This document shows positions 53,458-64,000 of a stretch of 64,000 nt of DNA, piece after piece. A program made the position numbers and the translations under genes. The DNA comes from Ypsolopha sequella (lineage: Eukaryota; Arthropoda; Insecta; Lepidoptera; Ypsolophidae). The stretch covers positions 248,001 through 312,000 of the forward strand of contig CAKOHE010000008.1 in NCBI GenBank assembly GCA_934047225.1, given 5' to 3'. Position 1 is the first letter of the stretch; every line of letters begins with the position of its first letter. The notes beneath the pieces are model-generated. The model ran no database searches. It saw only the letters and a program-made list of their open reading frames with translations, and was not told the DNA's origin.

Positions 53458-55945
53458 ACAGTTTTATAAAGTATTAAAACACTCCTGTCATCTTTATGTG
53501 ACAGTTTCATAAAGTATTAAAACACTCCTGTCATCTTTATGTGACAGTTTCATAGAGTATAAAAACACTCCTGTCATCTTAATGTGACAGTTTCATAAAG
53601 TATTAAAACACTCCTGTCATCTTTATGTGACAGTTTCATAAAGTATTAAAACACTCCTGTCATCTTTATGTGACAGATTCATAAAGTATTAAAACACTCC
53701 TGTCATCTTTATGTGACAGTTTCATAAAGTATTAAAATACTCCTGTCATCTTTATGTGACAGTTTCATAAAGTATTAAAACACTCCTGTCATCTTTATGT
53801 GACAGTTTCATAAAGTATTAAAACACTCCTGTCATCTTAATGTGACAGTTTCATAAAGTATTAAAACACTCCTGTCATCTTTATGTGACAGTTTCATAAA
53901 GTATTAAAACACTCCTGTCATCTTTATGTGACAGTTTCATAAAGTATTAAAACACTCCTGTCATCTTTATGTGACAGTTTCATAAAGTATTAAAATACTC
54001 CTGTCATCTTTATGTGACAGTTTCATAAAGTATTAAAACACTCCTGTCATCTTTATGTGACAGTTTCATAAAGTATTAAAACACTCCTGTCATCTTTATG
54101 TGACAGTTTCATAAAGTATTAAAACACTCCTGTCATCTTTATGTGACAGTTTCATAAAGTATTAAAACACTCCTGTCATCTTTATGTGACAGTTTCATAA
54201 AGTATTAAAACACTCCTGTCATCTTTTTGTGACAGTTTCATAAAGTATTAAAACACTCCTGTCATCTTTATGTGACAGTTTCATAAAGTATTAAAACACT
54301 CCTGTCATCTTTATGTGACAGTTTCATAAAGTATTAAAATACTCCTGTCATCTTTATGTGACAGTTTCATAAAGTATTAAAACACTCCTGTCATCTTTAT
54401 GTGACAGTTTCATAAAGTATTAAAACACTCCTGTCATCTTTATGTGACAGTTTCATAAAGTATTAAAACACTCCTGTCATCTTTATGTGACAGTTTCATA
54501 AAGTATTAAAACACTCCTGTCATCTTTATGTGACAGTTTCATAAAGTATTAAAACACACCTGTCATCTTTATGTGACAGTTTCATAAAGTATTAAAACAC
54601 TCCTGCCATCTTTATGTGACAGTTTCATAAAGTATTAAAACACTCCTGTCATCTTTATGTGACAGTTTCATAAAGTATTAAAACACTCCTGTCATCTTTT
54701 TGTGACAGTTTCATAAAGTATTAAAACACTCCTGTCATCTTTATGTGACAGTTTCATAAAGTATTAAAACACTCCTGTCATCTTTATGTGACAGTTTCAT
54801 AAAGTATTAAAACAATCCTGTCATCTTTATGTGACAGTTTCATAAAGTATTAAAACACTCCTGTCATCTTTATGTGACAGTTTCATAAAGTATTAAAACA
54901 CTCCTGTCATCTTTATGTGACAGTTTCATAAAGTATTAAAAAACTCTTGTCATCTTTATGTGACAGTTTCATAAAGTATTAAAACACTCCTGTCATCTTA
55001 ATGTGACAGTTTCATAAAGTATTAAAACACTCCTGTCATCTTTATGTGACAGTTTCAAAAGGTATTAAAATACTCCTGTCATCTTTATGTGACAGTTTCA
55101 TAAAGTATTAAAACACTCCTGTCATCTTTATGTGACAGTTTCATAAAGTATTAAAACACTCCTGTCATCTTTATGTGACAGTTTCATAAAGTATAAAAAC
55201 ACTCCTGTCATCTTTATGTGACAATTTCATAAAGTATTAAAACACTCCTGTCATCTTTATGTGACAGTTTCATAAAGTATTAAAATACTCCTGTCATCTT
55301 TATGTGACAGTTTCATAAAGTATTAAAACACTCCTGTCATCTTAATGTGACAGTTTCATAAAGTATTAAAACACTCCTGTCATCTTTATGTGACAGTTTC
55401 AAAAGGTATTAAAATACTCCTGTCATCTTTATGTGACAGTTTCATAAAGTATTAAAACACTCCTGTCATCTTTATGTGACAGTTTCATAAAGTATTAAAA
55501 CACTCCTGTCATCTTTATGTGACAGTTTCATAAAGTATCAAAACACTCCTGTCATCTTTATGTGACAGTTTCATAAAGTATCAAAACACTCCTGTCATCT
55601 TTATGTGACAGTTTCATAAAGTATCAAAACACTCCTGTCATCTTTATGTGACAGTTTCATAAAGTATTAAAACACTCCTGTCATCTTTATGTGACAGTTT
55701 CATAAAGTATTAAAACACTCCTGTCATCTTTATGTGACAAATTCATAAAGTATTAAAACACTCCTGTCATCTTTATGTGACAGTTTCATAAAGTATTAAA
55801 ACACTCCTGTCATCTTTATGTGACAGTTTCATAAAGTATTAAAACACTCCTGTCATCTTTATGTGACAGTTTCATAAAGTATTAAAACACTCCTGTCATC
55901 TTTATGTGACAGTTTCATAAAGTATTAAAACACTCCTGTCATCTT
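53458..55945. repeat. 43-bp satellite, about 58 copies
   Basis: Unit ACAGTTTCATAAAGTATTAA plus AACACTCCTGTCATCTTTATGTG. Every unit boundary forms CTGTCA...TGACAG, a 6-bp hairpin. Scattered variants (AATACTCC, CTTAATGTG, TTTCAAAAGG) recur in similar order in different parts, suggesting block duplication. The array stops inside a unit directly at the 3' end of LINE-C. Confidence 0.97.
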
Positions 55946-56596
55946 CAAAATTCAAAATTCAAAAAGTTTATTTTGCAAAGTAGGTATATATAATACACGT
56001 TTCACAAGTCAAATTTTAATCTTATAAAAATATATGTAATAAAATAATAAATGTACATGAACTACTTAGATTAAATGTTTATTTAATTTATGTAGCAATA
56101 TATATACAATTAAAATTATAGGTAATATATTATTATACAAGGTGAAATCCAATCAACCGCCCGAACCCATACCGGAGACCCGGCCAGGGACCAGGAACAA
56201 GGTTCATTGATCACCAACCGAGCCCCCAGCACGAATCCAGGCGGCCGACCAAATCCCATCCTATATACTACATAGTAATAGGTTACGTATATAAATACAT
56301 GCCTACCTCCGCCCATTCGATTAGTCTTGCTAAGAAGAACGGGCAAGAAACTTGGCAAGATCATGTCTTTTTTTTTAACATAAACTTAAACTATACATTG
56401 AATTACTTATATCTACTTTAACCAAGGGATAAGAAAATACAAGACAGCAGGAATTCAGGTTAATGAAAAAAGAAAAACATATATATCTTTGCCTACCTGT
56501 CTCATATAGTCTATTTCCTTTTACAGTCTGTAATTAATTAATGTTAACTCTTAAGTGGAATCAAAAGTTAGGAAATTATATTAATTAATTAAATTA
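55946..56596 (-). mobile_element. LINE-C 3' UTR and terminal tract
   Basis: Read on the minus strand it ends in TTTTGAATTTTGAATTTTG at 55946, touching the satellite. It matches 9995-10660 in reverse over about 650 bp. Open frames in it are not genes. Confidence 0.88.
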
Positions 56597-57889
56597 TTAC
56601 CTACTATCATCAAAATCAGTATCACTATAACACCATGCTTCACCATCATCCAAATATTCATTTATTTTATAATATGCCTTTTTCAGTAGGCCCTGCTTAA
56701 TATACTGTTTAAACTTATTCTCTGACAAAGTAAGGACCTCTTTTGGAAGTTTATTGTAAAATCTTATACCATGTCCTACGAAAGAGGTACTCACTTTGGC
56801 GAGTCTGATTTTTGGAAAAGCCAGTTTATACTTATTTCTGGTTTCCTTACAATGTTGCTCACCAAGCCTTGGGAGAGACTCAACATTTTTTCTAACATAT
56901 CTAAGGACCTGGTAAATATATTCACAAGAAACAGTTAATATATTAATTTCTTTGAACTTTTCTCTTAATGAATCCCGTAGCTTCATATTATAAATAGCCC
57001 GAATTGCTCTCTTCTGCAAAACAAAGACTGCGTCTGTATCCGCGGCTCTACCCCATAACAGCATGCCGTATGACATAATGCTGTGAAAGTAACTAAAATA
57101 GACTAGTCTAGCAGTATCTACATCAGTAATTTGTCTTATGCGTCTAACAGCGTATGCGGCCGAACTAAGTCTACCACATAGGGCTTCTATGTGGGGACCC
57201 CACTGAAGACGAGAGTCTACCGTAATGCCCAAAAACTTAGTTTCGTTAACTAACTCCAGCTTGGACCCCTGCAAAAGCAAATTACAATCCACTTGAATAA
57301 CATTTGGTAACGTGAATTTTATACATTTTGTCTTTTTTGCGTTTAAAACTAAATTATTTACAGTAAACCAATCAAGCACCAGTGATAAAGTTGTATTCGC
57401 GTCGTCAAGGATATCTTTACGTCTATTAACTTTAAAAATAAGTGACGTGTCGTCTGCGAATAGTACTATCTTAGTTAAGTCTTTAATTAAATAGGGAAGG
57501 TCATTTATGTAAATTAAAAACAGCAAGGGCCCCAATATGGAACCCTGTGGGACACCCATTTTAACTAATGCTCCACATGATTTTACCCCATTAATGTCTA
57601 CCTTTTGAATACGATCACTAAGATACGACTTCATTAACGCCAAAGATTTGCCCCTCACTCCGTAGTGATCTAATTTACATAAGAGTGTTTCATGATTAAC
57701 GCAATCGAAGGCTTTCGAGAGGTCACAAAATACACCAAATGCATCCTGCTTTTCTTCCCAAGCATCAAAAATGTGCTTAACTAAAGCAACTCCTGCATCT
57801 GTGGTTGACCTCCCTCTAGTGAATCCGTATTGTTCACAGTGAAGCAACTTATTTAAATTAAAATGAAATAACAATTGATTAAAAACTAT
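56597..57889 (-). pseudogene. LINE-C ORF2, RT to C-terminus, truncated by BEL3
   Basis: Minus-strand frame, open from the BEL3 junction (57889) to a stop at 56597. RT motifs: HCEQYGFTRGRSTTDAGVAL, VFCDLSKAFDCVNHETLL, MGVPQGSILGPLLFLIYIND, the catalytic LFADDTSLIF, TKFLGITVDSRLQW. The C-terminal region has LLWGRAADTDAVFVLQKRAI and RFYNKLPKEVL. The endonuclease and early RT lie beyond BEL3, outside the window. No stop or frameshift within the visible part, so this copy was young when interrupted. Confidence 0.92.
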
Positions 57890-58287
57890 TGTAGCCGCTG
57901 ACTACAGGATGCAGGGCTGATGAAATTTGAGTGGGAGAGCAGACAGGATAAGAAAAAGATTGTGGGTAAACTGACCTGGTTTGAGTGTCTGTGGACGGGC
58001 CGACGGGAGATGCGGTGACGTGCTGAGCCTTCCTTGTTGTGTTGATGGAGCAGACGTCTGTGCAGGAATGTGCAGGATTGTCTTGGAGTCACTTGAACAC
58101 AACACTGTTAATTACACGATAATTTTTGTGTCGCGACGCGAGTATGCATACGTGTGTCTCTCAAAACGTTTCGGGCGGAAGAGAATGAGACCAACGCCCG
58201 CGCGCGCCTCGACCGGCGCGCGGCGGGGGGGGGGGTGGTCATCCCCGCATGCGGGTGCGAATCATGCGTCACGGTCTAGCGTGAACA
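57890..58287 (-). repeat. BEL3 3' LTR
   Basis: 398 bp; on the minus strand TGTTCACGCTAGACC...CAGCGGCTACA. It shares both termini and a GC-rich core with the BEL2 LTR but differs over much of its length and is 52 bp shorter. Confidence 0.9.
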
Positions 58288-61200
58288 TCCTGGGGGGGCC
58301 GGGGCTGCGACTCCTCTTGAGCTGAATCCAACGGCAGCCTGGCTATCTTGAACACAGGTCGTCGCAGATTTCCATGAGCTGTGTCCAGATCCACAACTCG
58401 GATCACTCCATCCTTGCCAGGTATCGTGCGGAGAATTCTCCCCAGCTTCCATTGGAGCGGAGGCAAGTCATCCTCTTTGATGAGGACCAGTTCACCCACT
58501 TGAGGAGGGGAAGAAGGGGAGAGCCATTTGGAGCGGGTTTGCAGGGTATGGAGGTAGGATCCGGACCAGAGAGTCCAAAAGCGCTGAGAGAGCGCTTGAA
58601 TGAGTTGAAAGCGTTTAAGAGCAGATATGGGTCTGTCGTCAAAAGACTGCTCAGGTAGAGCGGTGAGCGGACGACCAATAATGAAATGTCCGGCCGTGAG
58701 AGGTTCAAAGTCCGTAGGGTCGGATGAAATTGGGCAGAGGGGTCTTGAGTTGAGTACAGCCTCAATTCGAGCCAAAAGGGTAGAGAATTCCTCAAAAGTG
58801 AGGTGCTGTTCACCTATCACGCGATAAAGTAGTTGCTTGGTGGATTTTACGTTTATTTCGTGCAGTGCGCCGAACCAAGGCCCTTTAGGCGGGTTTAATA
58901 ACCAAGTTATGTGCTGATTCGCGAGCTTGTGAGTGATTGCATCATTGTTTGACCTGAGGAAGTTCTGAACTTCAATGAGTTGATTCCTAGCACCTACATA
59001 GTTTGTGCCGCAGTCTGAACGAATGAAAACCGGAGTACCGCGACGTGAGATAAAACGTTGCAATGCCGCAAAGAACGCTTCCGTTGAGAGTGCAGAGACT
59101 GGTTCCAAATGAACCGCCTTTGTTGCGAGGCAAACGAAAATACAAAAGTACGCTTTAATGAGTTTCGCGTTCCGCAACGTGCTGGATTTAACGAAGAAGT
59201 GGCCAGCAAAGTCCGTCGTGACGTGACTAAAAACTGGCTGAGGAGTAACTCTGTCTGCTGGGAGATCAGCCATGAGCGGAGCCTTAGGCTGAGCGCGGCA
59301 CCGGAAACATCTAATACATTTAAACACGCGGTGTCTAATAATACGACGAGCGGACAGAATCCAGTACTGCTGGCGTAATATGGCGTGTAATGTGTCAGCT
59401 CCAGGGTGGCAGTGTATTGTGTGATAGTGATCTATAATGAGATCTACGAGCGGACTGGAGCTGGGTAGAATGAGTGGGTGTTGAGCGTCATACCTAATTG
59501 ACGCGTGAGAGAGACGACCACCGACTCTCAAGAGGCCGTCCTTTATGAAGGGCGAGAGACGCTGGAGCCGAACGGGACAAACTTTATCAGTCTGGATACG
59601 ATTAATGTCTTCAGCAAACTCATTGTGCTGAACAGAGCGGACCCAGTGCAACAGAGCGTCCCTGCGTTCACTAGCTGTCAACGGACCAGAGCGCCGTGCA
59701 TCTGGGCTGTGCCGACAATTGAATATGAACCTTTTAATACAAGCCGTCACTCCGACGAGCTTGTCAAGTGAGCTGTAGCGAGTGAGCAAGTCCAGATCGA
59801 TATCTGGGACTGCTATGTGTGCTGGTACCTTTTTGGGCTTAAGGCCTGGGAGAGCATGATGGCCTAGAGCGGGTGGCATCTTGGGCCAAGTGCAGGTAGA
59901 TTCTTTGAGCCAACTGGGTGACCACCAAAGGTCATGAAGTGAGAGAGATTGGGCAGACATGCCTCTGCTTGCACAGTCAGCAGGGTTGAGATTCGTGGGC
60001 ACATGCCTCCACGTATGGCTAGTTGAAATAGCTGTGATCTTAGCCACTCGATTGGCCTCGAAAGTCTGTAATCGGTGAGGTGGGGTATTGAGCCATGCCA
60101 ACACTATTGTGCTATCTGACCAGCATGTGTGTGTTTGAATGTCTATATGAGCTGACAATTGGGCTGACACTCGAGTCATGAGCTGAGATAAAAGAGTCGC
60201 GGCTGACAACTCCAATTTCGGGATTGAGAGACGAGTCTTTATGGGTGCGACCTTGGACTTGCCAATGATTAGGTGTACATTGACATGTCCAGTGATATTG
60301 CGCTCATGAAGGTAGATAGCGGCACCAAAGCCAGCCTCTGATGCGTCCGCGAACCCGTGAAGTGAGTAAGTAGACGTGGGCTTGTACTTACAAATGTGCC
60401 GAGGTAAACGGAGGTTTGAGAGCTGAGGAAGATCCTCTGAGATGTGTTGCCACTCTGTGTGGACTTCTTCAGAGATAGGCTCATCCCATCCTATTTTCAG
60501 AAGCCAAAGCTTCTGGAGAAGAATCTTTGCGCGGAAGATGACTGGAGTGACCCAGCCATTGGGGTCATAGAGAGACGCTACTGTACTGAGAATGGAGCGC
60601 TTTGTGACTTGAGCATGAGTGGGCAGAGAAATGCGGTAAGTGAACTCATCAGTTTGAGGAATCCACTGTATTCCCAGAACCTTAATGGAATTAGAGTCGG
60701 GACTGAAGTCAAAGTCCTTGGGCATGTCGCACTGGTCATCTGGGAATCGTTCAAGGAGCTGGGGCGAGTTGGAGGTCCATTTACTGAGCTGAAAGCCACC
60801 TAGGGCGAGTAACTCGATCAGTTCGCTTTGGAGCGACTGAGCAGATTCTACAAAATCTGCACCTGAGAGAATGTCGTCCACAAATATTGATTTGCGGAGG
60901 ACCTGAGCAGCGTGGGGGTAGCGATGACCTTCGTCATCAGCCAATTGGAGTAAAGTGCGGATGGCATGGTATGGGCTGGACCTTAATCCATATGTGACGG
61001 TATTAAGGGCATACGTGAGCAGGGGCTGGTCGGGTGAAGACCGCCAGAGAATGAGTTGAAAACGTCTTTGCTCTGGGTGAATGAGTATATTTCGGAACAT
61101 CATTCGGATGTCTGTGCTGAAAACTTGTGAGTGGATCCTGAAGGACATGATAATGTCAACAATATCTTGCTGAAGAGCTGGACCTGTATGAAGACAATCA

Positions 61201-62408
61201 TTTAGATTGACGCCGTTTGAGCTCTTACAACTTCCGTCAAACACGCAGCGTAACTTTTCTGACCCTGGCTTGAATATGCCATGATGTGGGATATAGAAAT
61301 GGGATTTATGAGCAAAGGTATTGGGGTGACACGGCGACATATGTCCCAATTTTATGTAATCTGACATAAACTCTACGTATTTCGAGCGGAAGGGCGGGTT
61401 CGCTAGCAGCTTTTTCTCTAAATTGAGAAACCTGCGCAGTGCAATAGCGTGAGTGGAACCTAATGTCGGCGCGTTGTGCAGAAAGGGCAGTGTAACCACA
61501 TATTGACCTGATGGTTCACGAGTAGTTGTGGTGCGGAAAATGTCCTCACACTGTTCCTCTAATGGGCTGGTATGATTGTAGGTTTGGGGTTCCTCGGATT
61601 CCCAAAACCTCTCAAGACTTTTGTGAATGTCATGAGTTGAATGCTCTGAGTCCGTGTGAGAGCCGACAATGTGAACGGAATTGACCTGATTGGTGGGTGA
61701 GGTGTGTAAACTTTCGAAAGGTCCAATCAATGTAAAATCAAATATCGTGCCGAAGGCTATAGGCTTGCCAGGGCCGAGCGAAACCTTGGTTCCGTCTAAC
61801 ACTTGACCAAGAACGTCAGATCCTAGTATTAGATCAACCGGAGCTGGTGTGTGATATTCTCGATCAGCAAGAGGAATTGGTGGGTGACCTGTTAACTGAG
61901 CGAGATCTGGAACCTTTTCCAACGGTAGGTACCCAGTTACGTTCTTCAATATATGGGCTGTGGCCGTGATCATAGGTGTGTCACGGTGAGTAGGTCGGCA
62001 TACAATTGTGATTGATGCCTTTGAGTTTTGTGTGTGCTGATTCCCAACTCCTGCGATTTTTAGAGATGTATGTTTTGATGGTAAATTTAAAATTGTGGCC
62101 ATGCGCTGAGAACAAAGAGTCAGCATACTTCCACAGTCTAACAGTGCTCGTGCTGAGTGAAATTGACCATGTACGTCTGCTATTTTAAGTGAGACGGTTG
62201 GCAACAAAATTGGTGTGTTAGTGACGTTCACTACACGTTGTGCGGAGTTACAGGAATCTTCTGTTGGAGTTGAATTCATTGAGTGAAAATGAACTGAGTG
62301 TGTATGTGCTGATTGAGTGTGTGATGAGTGTGCTGAGTGTGCTGAGTGTGCTGAGTGTGCTGAGTGCTGGTCGTCCTCGCCTTCATAGTGCTCTGTTATT
62401 GTAGGTAG
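58269..62408 (-). CDS. pol: BEL3 Pol: protease, RT, RNase H, integrase
   Basis: From the first Met at 62279 it has 1,336 codons, about 98-99% alike in sequence to BEL2 Pol by eye. All catalytic motifs are kept: LLDCGS, FVDD, FADAS, the H2C2 zinc motif, TDFAGHF, RSDCGTNYVGARN and HEINVKS. The frame is open upstream from 62279 through a (Ser-Ala-His)n linker to the gag UGA at 62411-62409. That linker is six codons longer than in BEL2 because of repeat-unit gain. The C-terminus ends about 19 bases inside the LTR. Confidence 0.92.
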   Translation of the reverse strand, partial: LPTITEHYEGEDDQHSAHSAHSAHSAHSSHTQSAHTHSVHFHSMNSTPTEDSCNSAQRVVNVTNTPILLPTVSLKIADVHGQFHSARALLDCGSMLTLCSQRMATILNLPSKHTSLKIAGVGNQHTQNSKASITIVCRPTHRDTPMITATAHILKNVTGYLPLEKVPDLAQLTGHPPIPLADREYHTPAPVDLILGSDVLGQVLDGTKVSLGPGKPIAFGTIFDFTLIGPFESLHTSPTNQVNSVHIVGSHTDSEHSTHDIHKSLERFWESEEPQTYNHTSPLEEQCEDIFRTTTTREPSGQYVVTLPFLHNAPTLGSTHAIALRRFLNLEKKLLANPPFRSKYVEFMSDYIKLGHMSPCHPNTFAHKSHFYIPHHGIFKPGSEKLRCVFDGSCKSSNGVNLNDCLHTGPALQQDIVDIIMSFRIHSQVFSTDIRMMFRNILIHPEQRRFQLILWRSSPDQPLLTYALNTVTYGLRSSPYHAIRTLLQLADDEGHRYPHAAQVLRKSIFVDDILSGADFVESAQSLQSELIELLALGGFQLSKWTSNSPQLLERFPDDQCDMPKDFDFSPDSNSIKVLGIQWIPQTDEFTYRISLPTHAQVTKRSILSTVASLYDPNGWVTPVIFRAKILLQKLWLLKIGWDEPISEEVHTEWQHISEDLPQLSNLRLPRHICKYKPTSTYSLHGFADASEAGFGAAIYLHERNITGHVNVHLIIGKSKVAPIKTRLSIPKLELSAATLLSQLMTRVSAQLSAHIDIQTHTCWSDSTIVLAWLNTPPHRLQTFEANRVAKITAISTSHTWRHVPTNLNPADCASRGMSAQSLSLHDLWWSPSWLKESTCTWPKMPPALGHHALPGLKPKKVPAHIAVPDIDLDLLTRYSSLDKLVGVTACIKRFIFNCRHSPDARRSGPLTASERRDALLHWVRSVQHNEFAEDINRIQTDKVCPVRLQRLSPFIKDGLLRVGGRLSHASIRYDAQHPLILPSSSPLVDLIIDHYHTIHCHPGADTLHAILRQQYWILSARRIIRHRVFKCIRCFRCRAQPKAPLMADLPADRVTPQPVFSHVTTDFAGHFFVKSSTLRNAKLIKAYFCIFVCLATKAVHLEPVSALSTEAFFAALQRFISRRGTPVFIRSDCGTNYVGARNQLIEVQNFLRSNNDAITHKLANQHITWLLNPPKGPWFGALHEINVKSTKQLLYRVIGEQHLTFEEFSTLLARIEAVLNSRPLCPISSDPTDFEPLTAGHFIIGRPLTALPEQSFDDRPISALKRFQLIQALSQRFWTLWSGSYLHTLQTRSKWLSPSSPPQVGELVLIKEDDLPPLQWKLGRILRTIPGKDGVIRVVDLDTAHGNLRRPVFKIARLPLDSAQEESQPRPPQDVHARP

Positions 62409-62426
62409 TCACTGTTGACTACCTAC
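62401..62426 (-). promoter_or_regulatory. Probable UGA readthrough signal between gag and pol (BEL3)
   Basis: UGA at 62411-62409 followed by CUA. An 11-bp perfect inverted repeat (62426-62416 and 62411-62401) with a 4-base loop places UGA at the first bases of the 3' arm. The preceding codon differs from BEL2 (CAG against CAT), yet stop, following codons and stem are retained. Confidence 0.6.
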
Positions 62427-64000
62427 CCGAGACCTACTTGGCGATCGCGATTGAGTGGGCGAGTTGGGATGGGACGTATATGCCTGTGAAGCATGTGCCG
62501 AACGGTACTGAGGCTCATGCGCTGAGCGCTGTCTGGGCTGCTCACGTAGAGACGGAGGCAGCAAATGAGCAGATGAGCGTGTCGGAGACATGGCCCCATG
62601 GCGATGCAGTGAAGTATGGTGGTCAGACCGCCCACACTCCTTGCATGCACGTGTAGACCTGCACTCGTTCTCATAATGAGGACCCAAACAGCGTCGGCAC
62701 CGGTTGCGTGAGTTCACAAAATCCCACCGACCTTGAATCGGCTGGTTGTTGAACTCTGGGCAGGCGATGAGTTTGTGTCCCCTATTCCTGCAGTATGGGC
62801 ATGGCATACTACCAGTAGGGGAAGAAGGTTGAGCCGAATAATTCTGTCGGCGAGTGGGTGATGGGGATGATCGGGCCGAATAAACTGGCTGACGAGCGGA
62901 TGATGAGGACGGTTGGGCCGAGTAGGTTAGGGCGTCACCGAATGCCAAGAACGGCCTATGGGGAGCAGGTTGAGGAGAGCGATATTCTTGCCGGCTCCTA
63001 AGCGGAGCTATGGGGCGGAATTCTCGAGTAGCCGTATAAGTCTGACGGGAACGTCGAGTGGGCTGAACTAGCTGATTGAGCTGAGCGAGCCTTTCTGACG
63101 GGCCGAGCCGTGCTGAAGAAGGAGCCTCCTGTGACGCAAGGAACGATGACTCATTCTCCTTGCAGCGTGCGTGCTCTTCCAGAAACTCAATGAGGTTCTT
63201 GAGCGTGGGCAGAGTTGCACGAGATCCGTACTTCCGCTCAAAAAGAGTGCGGAGCTCGCCTTGTAGTTTTCGCACCACCATGGACACGAAAACATAGTCG
63301 GAATCTTTCATGGGCAGATCGAGATTGCGGAGAGCGCTTTGCGCTGAGATAAGCGGAATTAAGAATGATGTGCGGATATCCGAGCGCATGTGGATGTGCG
63401 GAAGGTTCATTATAATGTCCACAAACCGGTCAATGAGTACACGACGATTGTCGTAACGCTTGGTTAGAATTTCCATGGCTATGGGATAATTCTCGTTGGT
63501 AGGGTAGAGGTGTTTCACCATATCATGTGCCTCACCCTTTAGGGCGCCTAACAAGTAATGCAGTTTGACAGCATCCGAGACTGTAGCCATCTCACTGACG
63601 AGGCTCCTAAAAACGGCAATAAATGAGGGCCATTCTTCAACGTTCGAATGAAACTCGGGTATGGGTATTTTTGGTAAAACACCAACGGGTGTACCTGAGC
63701 TGAAGGGTTGCGTCTTGTCCGGAAGCGCTGATTTTACTTTTAAATTTTCGAATGCCACTAGTATAGCATCATAATTGCTAAGTGCCGACTGAAAATTTTT
63801 TGTGTAGTTTGCCTCAGTTTCGTCGGACAAATCCTCATCGTCAAGGATCTCATAATATACGTTTTCTAACTTAGTTTTAACGCTTTGTATGTTTGCGTAA
63901 CGAGCGGTGAAGTCCGCCACAGAATAAGTTTTTCTGTCGCCTGCCTCTACCGCCTCACCGATCTCCTTTAACAGAACTATCGCCTTTACGGCCTCACGAA
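62409..64000 (-). CDS. gag: BEL3 Gag, N-terminus outside the window
   Basis: Minus-strand frame open from the window edge to UGA at 62409. By comparison with BEL2 about nine codons are missing at the start; an internal Met at 63920 is not the real start. The gag domain and three zinc knuckles match BEL2. The Pro/Arg/Ser-rich linker (about 62870-63110) is replaced by a different, longer sequence, the only strongly diverged part. Confidence 0.9.
   Translation of the reverse strand, partial: REAVKAIVLLKEIGEAVEAGDRKTYSVADFTARYANIQSVKTKLENVYYEILDDEDLSDETEANYTKNFQSALSNYDAILVAFENLKVKSALPDKTQPFSSGTPVGVLPKIPIPEFHSNVEEWPSFIAVFRSLVSEMATVSDAVKLHYLLGALKGEAHDMVKHLYPTNENYPIAMEILTKRYDNRRVLIDRFVDIIMNLPHIHMRSDIRTSFLIPLISAQSALRNLDLPMKDSDYVFVSMVVRKLQGELRTLFERKYGSRATLPTLKNLIEFLEEHARCKENESSFLASQEAPSSARLGPSERLAQLNQLVQPTRRSRQTYTATREFRPIAPLRSRQEYRSPQPAPHRPFLAFGDALTYSAQPSSSSARQPVYSARSSPSPTRRQNYSAQPSSPTGSMPCPYCRNRGHKLIACPEFNNQPIQGRWDFVNSRNRCRRCLGPHYENECRSTRACKECGRSDHHTSLHRHGAMSPTRSSAHLLPPSLREQPRQRSAHEPQYRSAHASQAYTSHPNSPTQSRSPSRSRVGSQQ

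Larger units (their letters stand above)
57890..64000 (-). mobile_element. BEL3: BEL/Pao retrotransposon, minus strand, partial
   Basis: Inserted in LINE-C at 57889/57890. The 3' LTR, complete pol and nearly all of gag are in the window; the leader and 5' LTR lie beyond 64000. The left flank ACTAT (57885-57889) should be repeated after the other LTR. Coding is nearly identical to BEL2, but the LTR is clearly different. Confidence 0.93.

Overview
This is eukaryotic DNA, most likely from a moth or butterfly. The sequence shows AT-rich, intron-bearing DNA packed with LINEs of the Jockey/CR1 kind, BEL/Pao LTR retrotransposons, tRNA-derived SINEs, foldback MITEs and minisatellites. Several interspersed fragments (the 'gggttccgta', 'accggtcaagtgcga' and 'tgtccactgctggacata'-like motifs, and 'tttggcactcgata' hairpins) are families I associate with Lepidoptera. 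The species cannot be named from the window.

Layout. 1-3059: flank, a 27-bp minisatellite, and a GC-rich island carrying a likely first coding exon (signal peptide, then a splice donor). 3060-7074: a 4-kb unit bounded by nearly identical 0.63-kb inverted repeats, holding a broken multi-exon PIN/FEN1-like gene. 7153-9648: exactly 48 copies of a 52-bp satellite. 9914-17440: LINE fragments, two small minisatellites and old repeats. 17545-19733: two unrelated satellites back to back (35 bp, then 37 bp). 19734-26110: a host-like stretch with candidate minus-strand exons, including a duplicated exon pair, cut by MITEs, a SINE and LINE 3' ends. 26385-42104: a three-level nest, with a BEL/Pao element (BEL1, 5-bp target duplication AATAA) inside LINE-B inside LINE-A. 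42105-44637: old repeats and a SINE. 44643-52667: a full-length BEL/Pao element (BEL2) with identical LTRs, flanked by CTTAG. 53458-55945: about 58 copies of a 43-bp satellite. 55946-57889: LINE-C on the minus strand, interrupted at its 5' side by a third BEL/Pao element (BEL3, minus strand) that runs off the end of the window.

How the parts work together. BEL2 and BEL3 encode Gag with three zinc knuckles and a Pol with protease, reverse transcriptase, RNase H, integrase and a C-terminal domain. In both copies gag and pol lie in one reading frame separated by a single UGA. The UGA is followed by CUA and sits in the 3' arm of an 11-12-bp hairpin, which points to expression of Pol by stop-codon readthrough. 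BEL1 has identical LTRs but a pol broken by two frameshifts, a 502-bp insertion and a stop. No complete host gene is visible. The best host candidates are the exon at 971-1082 (+) and the minus-strand exons at 20243-20482, 21944-22060 and 22272-22388.
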